From Lolium rigidum (lineage: Eukaryota; Streptophyta; Magnoliopsida; Poales; Poaceae), in the NCBI RefSeq assembly GCF_022539505.1, contig NC_061511.1, forward strand, positions 37,995,144 to 38,059,143: a stretch of DNA of 64,000 bases. The letters are read 5' to 3'. Within the stretch, counting starts at the first letter, position 1. Each line of letters begins with the position of its first letter. A model generated the notes under the pieces. The model ran no database searches. It was not told the DNA's origin and was given only the letters and a program-made list of their open reading frames with translations. The position numbers and the translations under genes were made by a program. Below, piece by piece: positions 33,071 through 46,000 of this stretch.

Positions 33071-36000
33071 TCGTCATGATATGATGGATAAAATTATGAG
33101 TGAAATTGTTCATCATATTACAAAGTTACTAATAGTGAAGTCTGGAACACTTGTCATATGATGATCAACTTCAAAGTAAGAACCTCAAGGTTATTGATAT
33201 TTGACCAATGGACCTAGAAGTTATTGAAGGTGAAGTGTTTTCTGAGAATGGGGAAAGCTAAAAGAGAAACCACAAAGATATTTTGGCAGAAAGAAAGAAA
33301 AAGACTAGAAAGTCTAGCTCATGTGTATATAGATGATATACATGTTATGGATGTATTCCTTGTTTGGTCACATAATAAAATTCTTGGGTATTTGTACCAG
33401 ATTGGTTGGTATGAGATGTCATACAATACAACGCAATACAAGAAGACGATGGCCTAAGTGATCGATAAGGAATGTGGTAATAATGCACGTCTGGAACATA
33501 ATAAAGTGTTATTATGTTTGTCGTTGGCATTCTACCTAGCCCTTAGAGTTTATAATAAAGAACTTAATAAATTGTTATTTTGCTCTGGTCAAATGAAAAC
33601 AATGAGTTGTTCAAATTATGACATTGCTCCATGTACGATGGATAAGTTATTATAAATCTTAATGGTGAAACACACATACATAACACCGACGCTAAAATGC
33701 CATAAGGCAAATGATTTGAACTCCACTCATTAGTGGAACCGCCATTTAGGTCATGTTAGAAAGGAACGCATGAAGGAACTCCATTTGAATGGAATTTTGG
33801 AGTCATATGATTTTTGAATCATTTGGCGCTTGCAAATCTCTTCTAAAAGGAAATGACTTAAATACCGTTCATAGGCCAAGAGTTGAACGGGCAACTAACT
33901 TAGTGGAAACATACATAGTGATGTATATGGTTCATTGGGCATAGTTGTGTGCGGGAGATTCTTCTACTTCATGAAAACTTCTAACAATGAATTGAGTATA
34001 TATATGTGGATATATTTCGATAAGGAAGAAGTTTGAGACATTTGAATAGATTCAAATAAATTTCAGCATGAAGTGGAAATCATCGTAATAGAAAAGTCAA
34101 ATATCTATGATTGGATCATAGTGGAAATATTTGAATTACGAGTTTTAGCGAACATCTAAGAGAGTTATGAAATCGTTCTACAACCTCACGTTTCTTGGAG
34201 TATCATAGTGATGATGAAGTATCCGAGAGACATATCCAAACCTTGTTGGATCAAAGATGAGATAAAATATTGATGCCATTATATTTTTATGGATTATGCT
34301 TTAGAGACTACCGCTTTTACACTGAATAGAGCATCATCATGATCCGTTGAGATGACACCATACAAGTTATGGCATGGGTATAAACCCTAATAGTCCTTTC
34401 TTAAAATTTTGGTATAAGTAAATGAGTTTACAACCAAAACCGGATGAATGTCTTTGTTGGTTATCCCAAGAGAATGGATTGGGAATTCTTCCCACTATGA
34501 AGTAAAAGACAAAAGTGTTTGTTAATGTTACTTGCTTATTTCCAAGAAATTGTTTTCTAGCGAAGTATTTGAGTGGGAGGACAATAGAACTTGATAAGGT
34601 TTATGAACCCGAGCGTAATGATCGGAGTAGCGCAGCATCGGAATTGGTTCCGAAGCGGCCGCGACGATCATGGCTCCCATGACTACAAAGTGTTTTAGCC
34701 ATGGAGATCGAAGTACACATTGAACCTTGTAGGTATGGTTTACTTTGTGATCAAATAAATGATTTGTGGACAAAGGATTGTTTTTGAACAATGATAAACC
34801 AACTACATACAAAGAAGTTATGATGGGCCCTGACTCCGTTAAAATGGCTATGCGCCGTGAAATCCAAGATAGATGAATACTTTTTGAAGGTAAATGGATC
34901 TATAAAATAGATGGACTTGGATGGAATATCCTTAAAGAAGCTTGACTTATCGAAAAGTTGTTTACGACAAAGTTCAAAGAGTTGACTACGATAAGATTAG
35001 ATCTTCTGTGGCAATGCTTAAAGTCTATGTGGATTATTCTAGTAATCGCTACATATTTCTTTTATGAGATATGATAGTAGGATGGCAGAAATACATTCCT
35101 TGCCAGAAGTGTGTATGAAGGATGTATACTAGATACAACCAAGAGTTTTTGCTAGTCCGTGGAATACTAGATAGGTATACAAACTTCAATTGGATGAAGT
35201 GAGTATCACGGAGTTGGAATCTTCACCGAATGAAATAGTCAAAGAGTTTTTGATTTCATTAGAAACGATGAAGATGCTTGCATTTGCAAGAAATTAAGTG
35301 GGAGCGCTGAGACATATTTATAATACTTTATGTAGATGACATATCGTTGATTATAAATAATGTAATTATATAATTGATTAAAAAAGGTTTCATTGAGAAT
35401 TAATTTCAATGAAAGGATATGGACTGAAACATATTTAGTGTCAAGATCTATGAAGATAGATTGAAACACATAATAAGTTTAAGTCGAAGTACATAGAATG
35501 AATATTGAAGTAGTTCAATATAAAAATGTTAAGAAGGTGTTCTTTTCCATGTGAAGGTTTAACAAGACTTGAGTGTATTTGACACTCAATGAGTAAAAAC
35601 ACATGAGTGATTTTAGATCACGAATAATATGTACAAAGTCAGGTGTCCTGTGCTCTAAAGTGTTACGAGCATATACCAGAATGATTCATGTAATGATCAT
35701 TGGACAACAGTAAGAATATCCCTGAGTGCTTTAGAAGAACCAAGGATATATATATTTTTATATGGGTAATGACAAACAAATCGCTGTAAAGTGTTGCACC
35801 GATATTAGTTTGGTCACATATAAAAGTAAAATTTCAATCTCAAATAGGCTAAGTGTTGTTTAAAAGGTAGCACAATGAGCTAGAAGAAGTCTATGCTAGA
35901 TTTAGATCAGTTCTAAATATTGTGACGGATTCTACAAACGAAGGCAGAGTATGTCATTGTTTTGACAATGACTGAGGATGTTAAGTCGAGGAGTTCTTTG

Positions 36001-36306
36001 AGAACTTGGTGCAGTTCCGATAGTGTCCGAACTTTGAAGCTATATTGTGTATGACAATATTAGTGACTTATTTTCAGACCGCGGAATTAAGGTTCCACCA
36101 GAGGACTAAGCATATATGCCGACTCATTTGGAAAATGAGTGATGCGTTGAGACGCAAATGAATTGCACAATACATACGTTTCTGAACAGTCAGATCCATT
36201 GACTAAAACCTCTCCCGTGAGCAAAACATGATAAGCACCAGAAGGCCAAGGTGTTATATCTTTATAAATGTAAACTAGATTATTGACTCTAGTGCAAGTG
36301 GGAGAC

Positions 36307-38023
36307 TGTTGGAGATATGCCCAAGAGGCAATAATAAATTAGTTATTGTTATATCTTAGTGTTCATGATAAATGTTTGCATCCCATGCTATAATTGTATT
36401 AACCGAAACATTGATACATGTGTGTTATGTAAACAACAAGGAGTCCCTAGTAAGCCTCTTGTATAACTAGCTTGTTGATTAATGGATGATCATGGTTTCG
36501 TGATCATGAACATTGGATGTTATTAATAACAAGGTTATGTCATTAGGTGAATGATATAATGGACACACACCCAAATAAGCGTAGCATGAGATCAAGTCAT
36601 TAAGTTCAACTTGCTATAAGCTTTCGATACATAGTTACCTAGTCCTTCGACCATGAGATCATGTAAATCACTTACACCGGAAGGGTACTTTGATTACATC
36701 AAACGCCATTGCGTAAATGGGTGGTTATAAAGATGGGATTAAGTATTCGGAAAGTGTGAGTTGAGGCATATGGATCAACAGTGGGATTTGTCCATCCCGA
36801 TGACGGATAGATATACTCTGGGCCCTCTCGGTGGAATGTCGTCTGATTAGCTTGCAAGCATGTGATTGGATCACAAGAGATGACATACCACGGTAACGAG
36901 TAAAGAGTACTTGTCGGTAACGAGGTTGAACAAGGTATGGAGATACCGATGATCGAACCTCGGACAAGTAAAGTATCGCGTGACAAAGGGAATCGGTATC
37001 GTATGTAAATGGTTCAATCGATCACTAAGTTATCGTTGAATATGTGGGAGCCATTATGGATCTCCAGATCCCGCTATTGGTTATTGGTCGGAGATGAGTC
37101 TCGACCATGTCTGCATAGTTCACGAACCGTAGGGTGACGCGCTTAAGGTTCGATGTCGCATAAGTAGATTCGGAATATGAGATGGAGACCGAAGTTTGTT
37201 CGGAGTCTCGGATGGGATCCGGGACATCACGAGGAGGTCCGGAATGGTCCGGAGAATAAGATTCATATATGGGAAGTCATTTTCGGGGTTACCGGAAAAG
37301 TTCGGGATTTTTCGGTATTGTACCGGAGGTTCTAGAAGGTTCCGGAGGGTACCATAGTGGGGCCCACCTATCCCGGACGACCAACATGGACCGGAGGGGT
37401 CGCATAGGCCCACATGGGCCATGCACACCAGCCCCCAAGGCCCATGTGGCTGTACCAAGTGGATAAGATCAAATCCCTTGAAAATAGGGACTTAACTTGG
37501 GGGGAAGTTCCCCCCTTGTTTTGGCCGACCCAAAGGCTTGGAGGAGGGGCCAAGGCAGCCCCCCCCCACGCCTATATAAGAGGGAGGGGAGGGCTGGGGC
37601 GCAGCACATCATCCCCCCAAGCCCTAGCCGCCCCTCTCTCCCTCCTCCTTCCTGCGCAGGCTTGGCGAAGCCCTGCAGGAATTTCTCCTCCACCTCCACC
37701 ACCACGCCGTTGTGCTGCCGGGATTCCGAGGGGATCTACCACACCTCCGCTGCCCGCGGGAACGGGGAGAGGACGGGCTTCATCGACACCGTACGCACGA
37801 CCGAGTACGGAAGTGCTGCCGGATTGCAGCACAGGATGATCGACTACATCAACAACGAGATCTAATCTCGTAGGCTTTGGAAATCTTCGAGGGTTAGTCT
37901 CACATGATCTTCTCGTTGCTTCGATCTTGGTAGATTAGATCTTGGGTGTTCCATAGATTAGATCTTGGATTTATTCGTCTTGCGGTAGGAAAATTTTTGT
38001 TTTCTATGCTACGAACCCCATCA
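36307..38023 (+). repeat. 3' LTR of Angela-like Copia
   Basis: 1717 bp, nearly identical to 29547-31262. Preceded by the polypurine tract and followed by the TSD CTTGC. Confidence 0.93.
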
Positions 38024-38505
38024 CTTGCTTGTGCTCTAGCCCAGTTGACTTGTTTCGAGGAGGAATATAGGCCTTAAGGTGATTCACAATGTGAAGATAC
38101 CTGCCCTTTTGGTGAAAATAAGCCTAAGAATGGGTCGAGGACCTCCCTTGCTAATTTTTTAAACTTTTTTCAATAAAAGCGTTAATCTCATTATGAGGTT
38201 TCCCAATAATTTTTAATATTATTCAATTTTTTTCAATAATAACCTTTAATTGAATGTTTTTATATGAATATTTATGTTACTTGAAATATTTTTCAGCTAT
38301 GAATATTTATGTTATTTATATGAATTTTAAAATTTATTTGGATAATTTTTGTAATATATAAAAATAAAAGACAAACTAAATAAAAATAAAAAACAAAGAG
38401 AATAAATTGAACATTCTAAACATATATACACATGAAAAAATAAAACTGAAAAGAACCAAACTGAAATTGAAAAAATGAGAGAAACAAAAAAAAAACCCTA
38501 AAGGA
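38024..38505. repeat. Repeat R copy B, continuation right of Copia insertion
   Basis: Resumes with the TSD CTTGC and follows copy A 5440-5927 (GGAATATAGGCCTTAAGGTG and the AT-rich tail) until homology fades near 38505. Confidence 0.78.
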
Positions 38506-38559
38506 ACCAAAGCCGAACCACAGCGAATAAGCGTAAAAACAAGCGGTAATCCACATTTG

Positions 38560-38870
38560 AACATGGGAGAATATGCTCCTGCTATATAGGAAAAATATTT
38601 TCAAATGTAAAAAAAAATCTAAAAACAAAATTGGTGCTTATAAGTCGAGATTATACGTGTGCACGTTAAGTTTCGCGAAAAAACTAACATTTTTGTGTCC
38701 TGTGTAAAAAAGACAAAGAAATATCTTGTGAAAAGTTTTTTTAAGCACCAAATTTTGTATTTTTTTTCCACGCGACACTTTCTAAGCACATATGATGTCG
38801 AGATGTACACCTCAATTTTTTTCGAAACTTTTTTGACATTTTCAACTGCGCTAAAAAAACATTTAAGAGC
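38560..38870 (+). mobile_element. AT-rich MITE-like repeat, family shared with 9015-9440
   Basis: Starts near GGGAGAATATGCTCC and shares collinear blocks GTTTCGCGAAAA, TGTAAAAAAGACAAA, TTGTGAAAAGT and AGCACCAAATTTTGT with the minus strand of 9015-9440. Non-coding. Confidence 0.4.
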
Positions 38871-39219
38871 CAAAACGCCTCGTCCACAAGCAAGCGGAAA
38901 CCTCGTCCGGTGAAAAGAGCTAAGAAACAGAAGGAATTTGGGCCCACGCAAATGTGCACCGCATTGAGCGGCAAATAGAAAAGACCAGCGATTCTGGTCT
39001 TGTTTCCTTCAGAGCCTGGCTGTGGCAGTAGTGAATGAGCCAGGCCACGTAGTTTCGCAGTGGAATATTGTAAGTGTGCATTTTCAGATTTGTAGCACTG
39101 GCCGGCGGAGATAAAGGAGACAGCGTCCCAATTTTCACTTTTTGCTACTTCTAGCTATGTTGGACGTCAGCTCTGGCTAGTACAGCCACCTGACGGTTTA
39201 TGTATTCCGAATGATGTTA
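38871..39219. other. No feature recognised
   Basis: Unique-looking non-coding DNA between the MITE-like repeat and the Helitron 5' end. No frames with known domains. Confidence 0.4.
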
Positions 39220-39439
39220 TCTCTACTATCTATACTACTTAATCTATATCTATATCTATACTACTTAAAAAGACTAAAGTGGTTCCTTATTCTGCCATCC
39301 TCTCTCAATACGTCAATTTTGGTCGTCGTCGTCTCCGGTTCCGCTCGCGCCAACATGGGCCGCACCAACTTGGGCCGGGACAGGATCACCTGGGGAAAAA
39401 TCCACCTCCGCTCCACAAACAAGGACCGCACCCCCTAAT

Positions 39440-39610
39440 CACTCGACCTGCCCTCAGCCGCCGCCGCCGCCGCCCTGCCCTCTGCTGCGCTCAGCCGTCG
39501 CCGCCGCCGCCCTGCCGTCAGCCGTCGCCGCCGCCGCCCTGCCGTCAGCCGTCGCCGCTGCCACCCTGCCCTCAGCCGTCGCCGCCGCCGCCCTGCCCTG
39601 CCCTCCGCTG
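39440..39610. repeat. GC-rich minisatellite inside Helitron
   Basis: At least four units of about 31 bp built from CAGCCGTCGCCGCCGCCGCC followed by CTGCC[C/G]T. Confidence 0.75.
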
Positions 39611-41353
39611 CGCTTCAGATCACCACACGGACCAACACTGTCGCCGCCGCACTACTCCTCCTGGTTCCTCCATCAACAAACCCTATCCAGATCTACCCCT
39701 AGCTGGAATTCGCGTTGTTGCGCGGAGGGGAAATAAATGGTAGTTTTCTCTCGCATGGATCAACGCCAGGGTTGTCGACCCCATGATGCCCGTGGTCTGA
39801 GGTAGGCTAGGCAGTTTGCTTGGTTCTGATTGAACCCTATTTTGAGATGTTACAGCAATCTAACGCTTTTGTGATGCCATTGCATGTGGCGCTGAGCAGA
39901 AAACTGGTCTTCTCTGCCGCGCTCAGCCTCACCATCAACATCATCCCGATCTGTGGTATGGGGGTGCTGTCGATTGTGTCTCCATACAGTGGCATACCCA
40001 GAATTTTTTTAGAGCCTGGGTACAAAGTCTCGTCTAGCGAGCAAGACAAAGAGAAGGACAGATCGACTTGAATCAATTTCATCTCTGTCTAGGTTCCTCA
40101 ATGTGAGCAGTCGTCAAGTATAGGCTATGGAACAATTGTGGACCAATTGTTGCTGCTAGGGAACAGCCGAACAGGTCCAAGTTCACCCATTTAAAGTCAC
40201 AGATAAGACTACTATGTAAGTAGAGAGCTTGCTCGAGTCAGAACATTAGCCATAAAAGACCCAGTTATATATGTCGCCAGGGACCGCAACCTAGATAAGT
40301 GTGAAACCGCTGCAAAAAAACCTACACCAATTACTATCCTAGGAGCGGTCAAAATGTTGCAGTAAGTTCTGTTCAGGTTTGTTCTATACTGAATTTATTT
40401 TTCAGCATAGAAAGTTTTGAATTTTAATTCTTTTTTCTTCCAACAGTATATTCATGCAATATCACACCTTTCCTAATTCGGATAAGAAGAGTCAGGTAAT
40501 TTGTATGGTAGCATTCTTGTTGCATCGCTGAACTGCTGGTGAGATTCTGTATTATATACCATGTGCTTGTAGTATGGTCGCACCATTGATTCTGGCTTAA
40601 AGATTCCTGCAAGGCTCTCTGGTTATGTTTTTTTGTTGAGGTAATCTTGTTTAATGGTCACACAAAAGTGTGAGAGGTAATTGTTCCATATGCTCATACT
40701 GTGAGATGTATTGTTCTTCTCATGATTTTCCAGCAAATTTAAAATTGAGGCTTAGTGCTCAAAATAACAATATTTATTTTAGCTTGTGATATTATGTGTT
40801 CTCCGGAGAATGGAATTAGAACTGACATCAGATAGACTTGTTAAATGTTTGTACCAAACAAAAGATGGTATGTAACTCTACAAACTAGCAGTTCAGCATA
40901 CATGCTTTATAAATATATTCATATCTGTTGCAAAAAGGAGGAACACCATTAAACCTTCTACTGTAGTAGTCCCAAACTTAGGAGAAGGTGACAAATAGTT
41001 TTTTACCTCGCAGGTTCACATGCTGGGAACTACGTTGGGTGTGTTTATCATCAACATTGGTCTCGAGTCGGTTCACCCATATTCAGAACGAATCAACTGA
41101 TATTTTCTCTTGTGCCTATTTTCTCTTGTGCCTCTTCTTGTGCTGGAATCTAGATCCAAAGGTATTCATGCTACATATTTGATCAAGAATATTAGCTTAT
41201 GTATATCAGGCTGTAGCTTTTTTTCTTCTACCCAGATCTGAAATGACTCGATTTGACAAGTGCGAAATCTTCATCGAACATATGCTCATTGAAATGTTTT
41301 TTTGGTGTTGTCTGGCCGATGCGAATTTGATGATTTTTCTTATTGATAGACAG

Positions 41354-41480
41354 TGATTGGCAAGGAGGATGGAACGACCCTCGCTACCTTCACATATCAA
41401 AATTTCCAAGTCAACACTCAGTTATATCATTATCCAGAAGATTAGTGAGATTTAAGCCAAGGGTGCCACCATCTCAACTG
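41354..41480 (+). pseudogene. Exon-like island in Helitron (captured fragment?)
   Basis: 127 bp flanked by an AG acceptor (GATAGACAG) and a GTGAGC donor, open in a frame reading WQGGWNDPRYLHISKF. The parent gene is not recognised. Confidence 0.3.
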
Positions 41481-42957
41481 GTGAGCATCCATGTTCATAT
41501 ACTCACTGTAATTCAATGCGAAAATATATGTTCATATATTTTGTTCAATTGTTCCTTACAAATTTAGCAAAATTTTTATTTGATCACTTGTTGAGAAAGA
41601 GAAAGATAAAATAAGTTTATGTTGTTATATATATTGTCATATGGTACAACATTTATATTTTATCTATTCAAGAATCATGTGTACCTTCACTGTAACACAC
41701 AAGCAAATGTCAACCAGGACGGCTATCTATATGGGATCACTGTCTCATGTGGTTGCGCAGAAACCTATTTTCGTTATGCAGCACATACACTATTTAATAG
41801 GGAAATAGCAGGCTCACTTTATTCTAAAATCTTGTGAAATTCAGATTTCCCTGAAGTTACGCCACATGTTATTCATTCCCCATACCACCTTAGGCTCGAA
41901 GGTGGAGAACATAGCAGATTTGTAGTTTACCATTTGTTAGAGATTCAGAAACCTACCGGAACATTGTTAGCAAAATCAATATGGGAATGTAAATACCACT
42001 TCAGGCACTTGATTGTCTTTCATTGTATAATTGGAGGTTATGGCTTGCCCTTCTGGTACTTCATTCATGAAATTTTGCGCAAGGTCGCTTTTAATAACAT
42101 TTCTTGACTGGATGATCTAGATATCCTCTATTATACGCTGATTATTGCCTGTAGCTTGTTTGAATGAGGGAGGTTAAATAATACCTGTTAAAGGCCAGTC
42201 GACCAAGGATCTAATCCAACTACTAGAGGGTGTGTACATGCAAGATGTAAGTCTACGTTTCATGTTGTTTGTAAGGGTCTTGCTTCTGGTTCTATATTCG
42301 TAATGTCCAATGTGATATCATGTTACAACATGTTGTTTGTTCTCTGTTATAGTTTTGTCCCTTAGGTTGCTCGTGTGTCCAAGGCCCAAAAACCTACTGA
42401 TACGGTACTGATTGTGATTTATCATCTTAATTACATGATATTCTCCTTATTTAAATGGATACAAAATTTCAGCTGCGGTGCACACTTATAAGTTCATAGT
42501 GATGAATGACTAATAGATTATCGTCGTTTGGAATTTTCTATCCTGGACGTCTCTCTCCCCCTCTCTGCAAGAAGGTCATGTAAGAGAAGACTGCGAGTTT
42601 TTGCTTCCAGTACTAATAACATTTTATTTGTGAGAAGAGGAGCCAGGCAAAGACAAAGTATGAAACATGCCTTTTCATTTCATCATCATGATAACATACC
42701 TTTTCATTTCATAATTATGTTAACATACCTTCTAGGAGTATTTAAGTATACTTATTACTCTTGGCTACACACCGAGTTGGCTTTATTTGGATGACTGGTT
42801 CTTAGTTAAAAATTCATTTTCTTTGCATAATATGTTATATTATAAACAAAATGGTGTTGTTTATGAAAATAAAATGTTTCTCTATTTTAAAATATAGTTT
42901 TGGTTATGTTGGGCTATCTACTATGGAATTTCCTTGATGGAGCAAAATGTGTTGCAG

Positions 42958-43071
42958 GCCGTTATTGTCAAGAGTCTGTATACAACATGCCTTTGTGATC
43001 AAGCCACGAAAATCATGGGGTCTAAATTATCATCTAAAATGGAAGAAGTCATGATTGGATATAGTAGGCAG
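42958..43071 (+). pseudogene. Exon-like island in Helitron (captured fragment?)
   Basis: 114 bp, exactly 38 codons, between TGTTGCAG and GTACTC. It reads AVIVKSLYTTCLCDQATKIM and then GSKLSSKMEEVMIGYSRQ. It looks like a genuine internal exon, but the parent gene is not recognised. Confidence 0.35.
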
Positions 43072-46000
43072 GTACTCCCCATGATGCATCATTGTTATGT
43101 GGATCAATTGCACTCATATTTTCTCAAGAGATCGGTCTGTTTTTTTTATGTATGTTGAGTTAATTGCTTAAGCTGCACTTGATAATTTTGGTACAATATA
43201 GTTCCTTTGCTATGTGGTACGGAATTGTACTATCAATGTTGAGTTAATTTATGACATGGTCAGTTCACCTCTGTTTTGTTTAGTTATTGTACTTCATGTT
43301 ACTTCTTACTGCTATGGCCATTTGATTGATTGAGCAGAAAACAAAATGGGCAGATAAGATTTCAGTAGAAGATTAAAACAGAGAAAATCGGTAGCAAACA
43401 CCTCATGTGGCTTGGCCTGAATGAACAGGGAAACTAGCTGACAACCCATTTGCTATTCACTCTGTGGTGATTGATGCACACAACCCATTTTTATTTACTT
43501 GATTGAAATTATTCTTGTAGATCACCTAATTGATAAATTTAAAAAAGCGTGCTTCGGAATCTAGATTGCAAGGCACCGTGCTGCATTCAGGGATCATGAA
43601 TCTTAACTAAAAATTTCTAGGTAGTAAACTGGAATTGTATAGAAGTTGTTTTGTCTTTAAGCACCAATTCCATATATAGACATTTTCTTTTCTTATTCAT
43701 GATAGAAATTTTCATTTGAACTTTTGGTTAGGTAATCCTGTATTGTAGACTTGCAGTTGGAGAATACATATATTGTTATGCTTTGTCCGCCCTTCTTTGT
43801 ATTTAAAAGGCATAAATTTGTATTTAGACTATAGATTATTTGTACTAAATGTTTTAGGTAAAAGAAGAGAAATGATTGAAGCCCCCTTAGTGCACTCTGA
43901 AGGAAAGCAAATATTCAGACCTACAATATAACTCTTGCTTGACACATGCAGTATAGTTAAATGGAGATATGAGATAACAGAAGATCATTATATTTTGAAA
44001 ATGTCTAGCATCAATGAAAAAAAAAGCTAAATCTCCAGCGTTGATTTTTAAGAATAATATTTGCGACCATCGGTGTAAAATGCTGCAAATATGCATACTC
44101 AATTCATGACACGTGGGAATGGCAATACACGTACAGTCAATTCGGTTTGAGATGAACTCTGAACAATCAATTTTTATGTTGAGGGGAATTATTCATATAG
44201 ATGATGATGCTCACTGCAATCTATTGTTTTAATGGTATTAATATACATATATGCAGAGTTATTCGGAAGTTCCTTTAATCAGGTGAGTTTTTCAGAAAAA
44301 GAGGACATGTTGTGGAGTAGCCCCTTCATTAGATGTATATTATCTTAAGTAGTAAATAAACCACAAATTTTTTACATCCTCTTTTCTAAAAATATGTACT
44401 TCCAGCAATTATACATTTAGGCTCCTTTACATGTTCATGCAGAGCTTCATAGAAAGGTATTCCTGCTGGCACATGTAGAACTAATGTATTTGTTTATGCT
44501 TTTTTGCTAGATCGACATGAAAGTTGACAAAGCTAGGTGCCCTATGAAGAATATAATTACGAGATTGATCTTAATTGACCGAGCGGGGGTGGTTGCTTGT
44601 ATGTTGATTTGACCAAGATGGTGAGGTGTTTGGCCAGATCGACGAGCTGATGTGGTCGTGTGACAGCTAAGGGAGCATGAGGACATCAGGCCGCGCATAC
44701 TTATGCTCCGCTTGTGCCCTGGACCATGGTGATCAATCAGTCGGTCGGATGGACAGATGGACGGTCGAAGAGCTAGGAAGAGTTTGCAGTGCCCGGCTTG
44801 GACTCTTTCTTTTTTCTACAAGGTTTGTTTTCAACGAAGTCTTTATAAGCTATCACTGAAGCTACTCTTGTGTAGTTCTACGTAGGAATGGATAATCTAG
44901 CTGTTGTGTGGCTTCTTATAAAACCTCCGACGCTGGTTTATGTACTGGTTCATCAGCTTAATATAAATGTTTAAATTTATATGCCTCTCTTTAGTCTGCC
45001 CTTATGAGAGGTGCTCCAAGAAGTTGCACCAACATGAAAAGTAAGTTGTTGGCATTGGTCAAGAACTACATGACATGGGACTACGATAGATACAGAAATA
45101 CTTTGTGTAGGACATCCTACATTCAGTACCCACAAAAGCTCAACAAATGATTCTGAAACTAAAATTTCTGAAAATTAAGAAGTACAAGTGAAATGCTTTG
45201 TCTTCTGCAATTTACTATATCAGCAACATGTTTTCAGCAAATAATGGTATTTATTTAAGAAAGGCAGACAATGTATAAGCTAAAAAAAGCATACCCCATA
45301 AACTGTTACGAAGCGCCTGCAACTAGATAGGTTCCTTTGAGAACTGATTTGTGATACTGTTCAGAAAGTAAAATAGCAGTTCCATGCCATTTTCTCCTTA
45401 GTTCTGCCTCAGATTGATATTTCTAATGATTCAAGATGCTTTGATGTGAGCTTCCAGAAGATATAAATTGGCCCTAATTCTCATTTACTAGATCAAAGAA
45501 ATGAACGACCACCACACCTGCAACTCCCAGGGAGGCTAAAGCCGTTCCACCGCCAACAGATGGCGGCCGGTCAATCTTGGCGGTTCGATCTGGGCCGCGC
45601 TAGGATGGCATCCCACACTAGCCTTGTCGACTCCTCGCCGATGCCGTCCCATCACACACCCTACAGCCAGGCCTGTTGGTCGCCTCGGTGCGTTGCCCCC
45701 GCCGCTGACAGGCGGCCGCCGACCATTCTTGGCAGTGCACTCGGGAGCGCCTAAGAACATATCCAAGCAGCGGAGGGGGACAAAGAGTAGAGGCGGCCAG
45801 CAATTAGGAGGTCATGGCTATGGTGAAGAGGGAGAGCAAAGAGGATTGTGTTCTGGAGCAATTGGAGTGGGTTTCTTTTCTGACTTGGCTACTGGATTGA
45901 TTCAGACAAGGAAGATTGAGAGGAGCACGTGGACACGGTGTGTGGGTTTCTTTCCTGGAAATGCTTCACATGGATAGAATGGTACGATTTCTGTACGATC

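Larger units (their letters stand above)
29547..38023 (+). mobile_element. Young Ty1/Copia element with decayed coding region (Angela/BARE/WIS-like lineage)
   Basis: LTRs 29547-31262 and 36307-38023, TSD CTTGC at both sides (29542-29546, 38024-38028), PBS TGGTATCAGAGC at 31264-31275, PPT AAGTGGGAGAC ending 36306. The LTRs differ by about 8 substitutions and 3 short indels in 1716 bp. The internal 5.0 kb is full of stops and frameshifts. Pol relics are still legible: GAG-pre-integrase (about 33735-33830), integrase (33890-34060), an integrase C-terminal region (34290-34400), and an RT YVDD box near 35330-35343. It cannot encode its own proteins and must have moved with proteins of a related element (inference). 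Confidence 0.93.
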
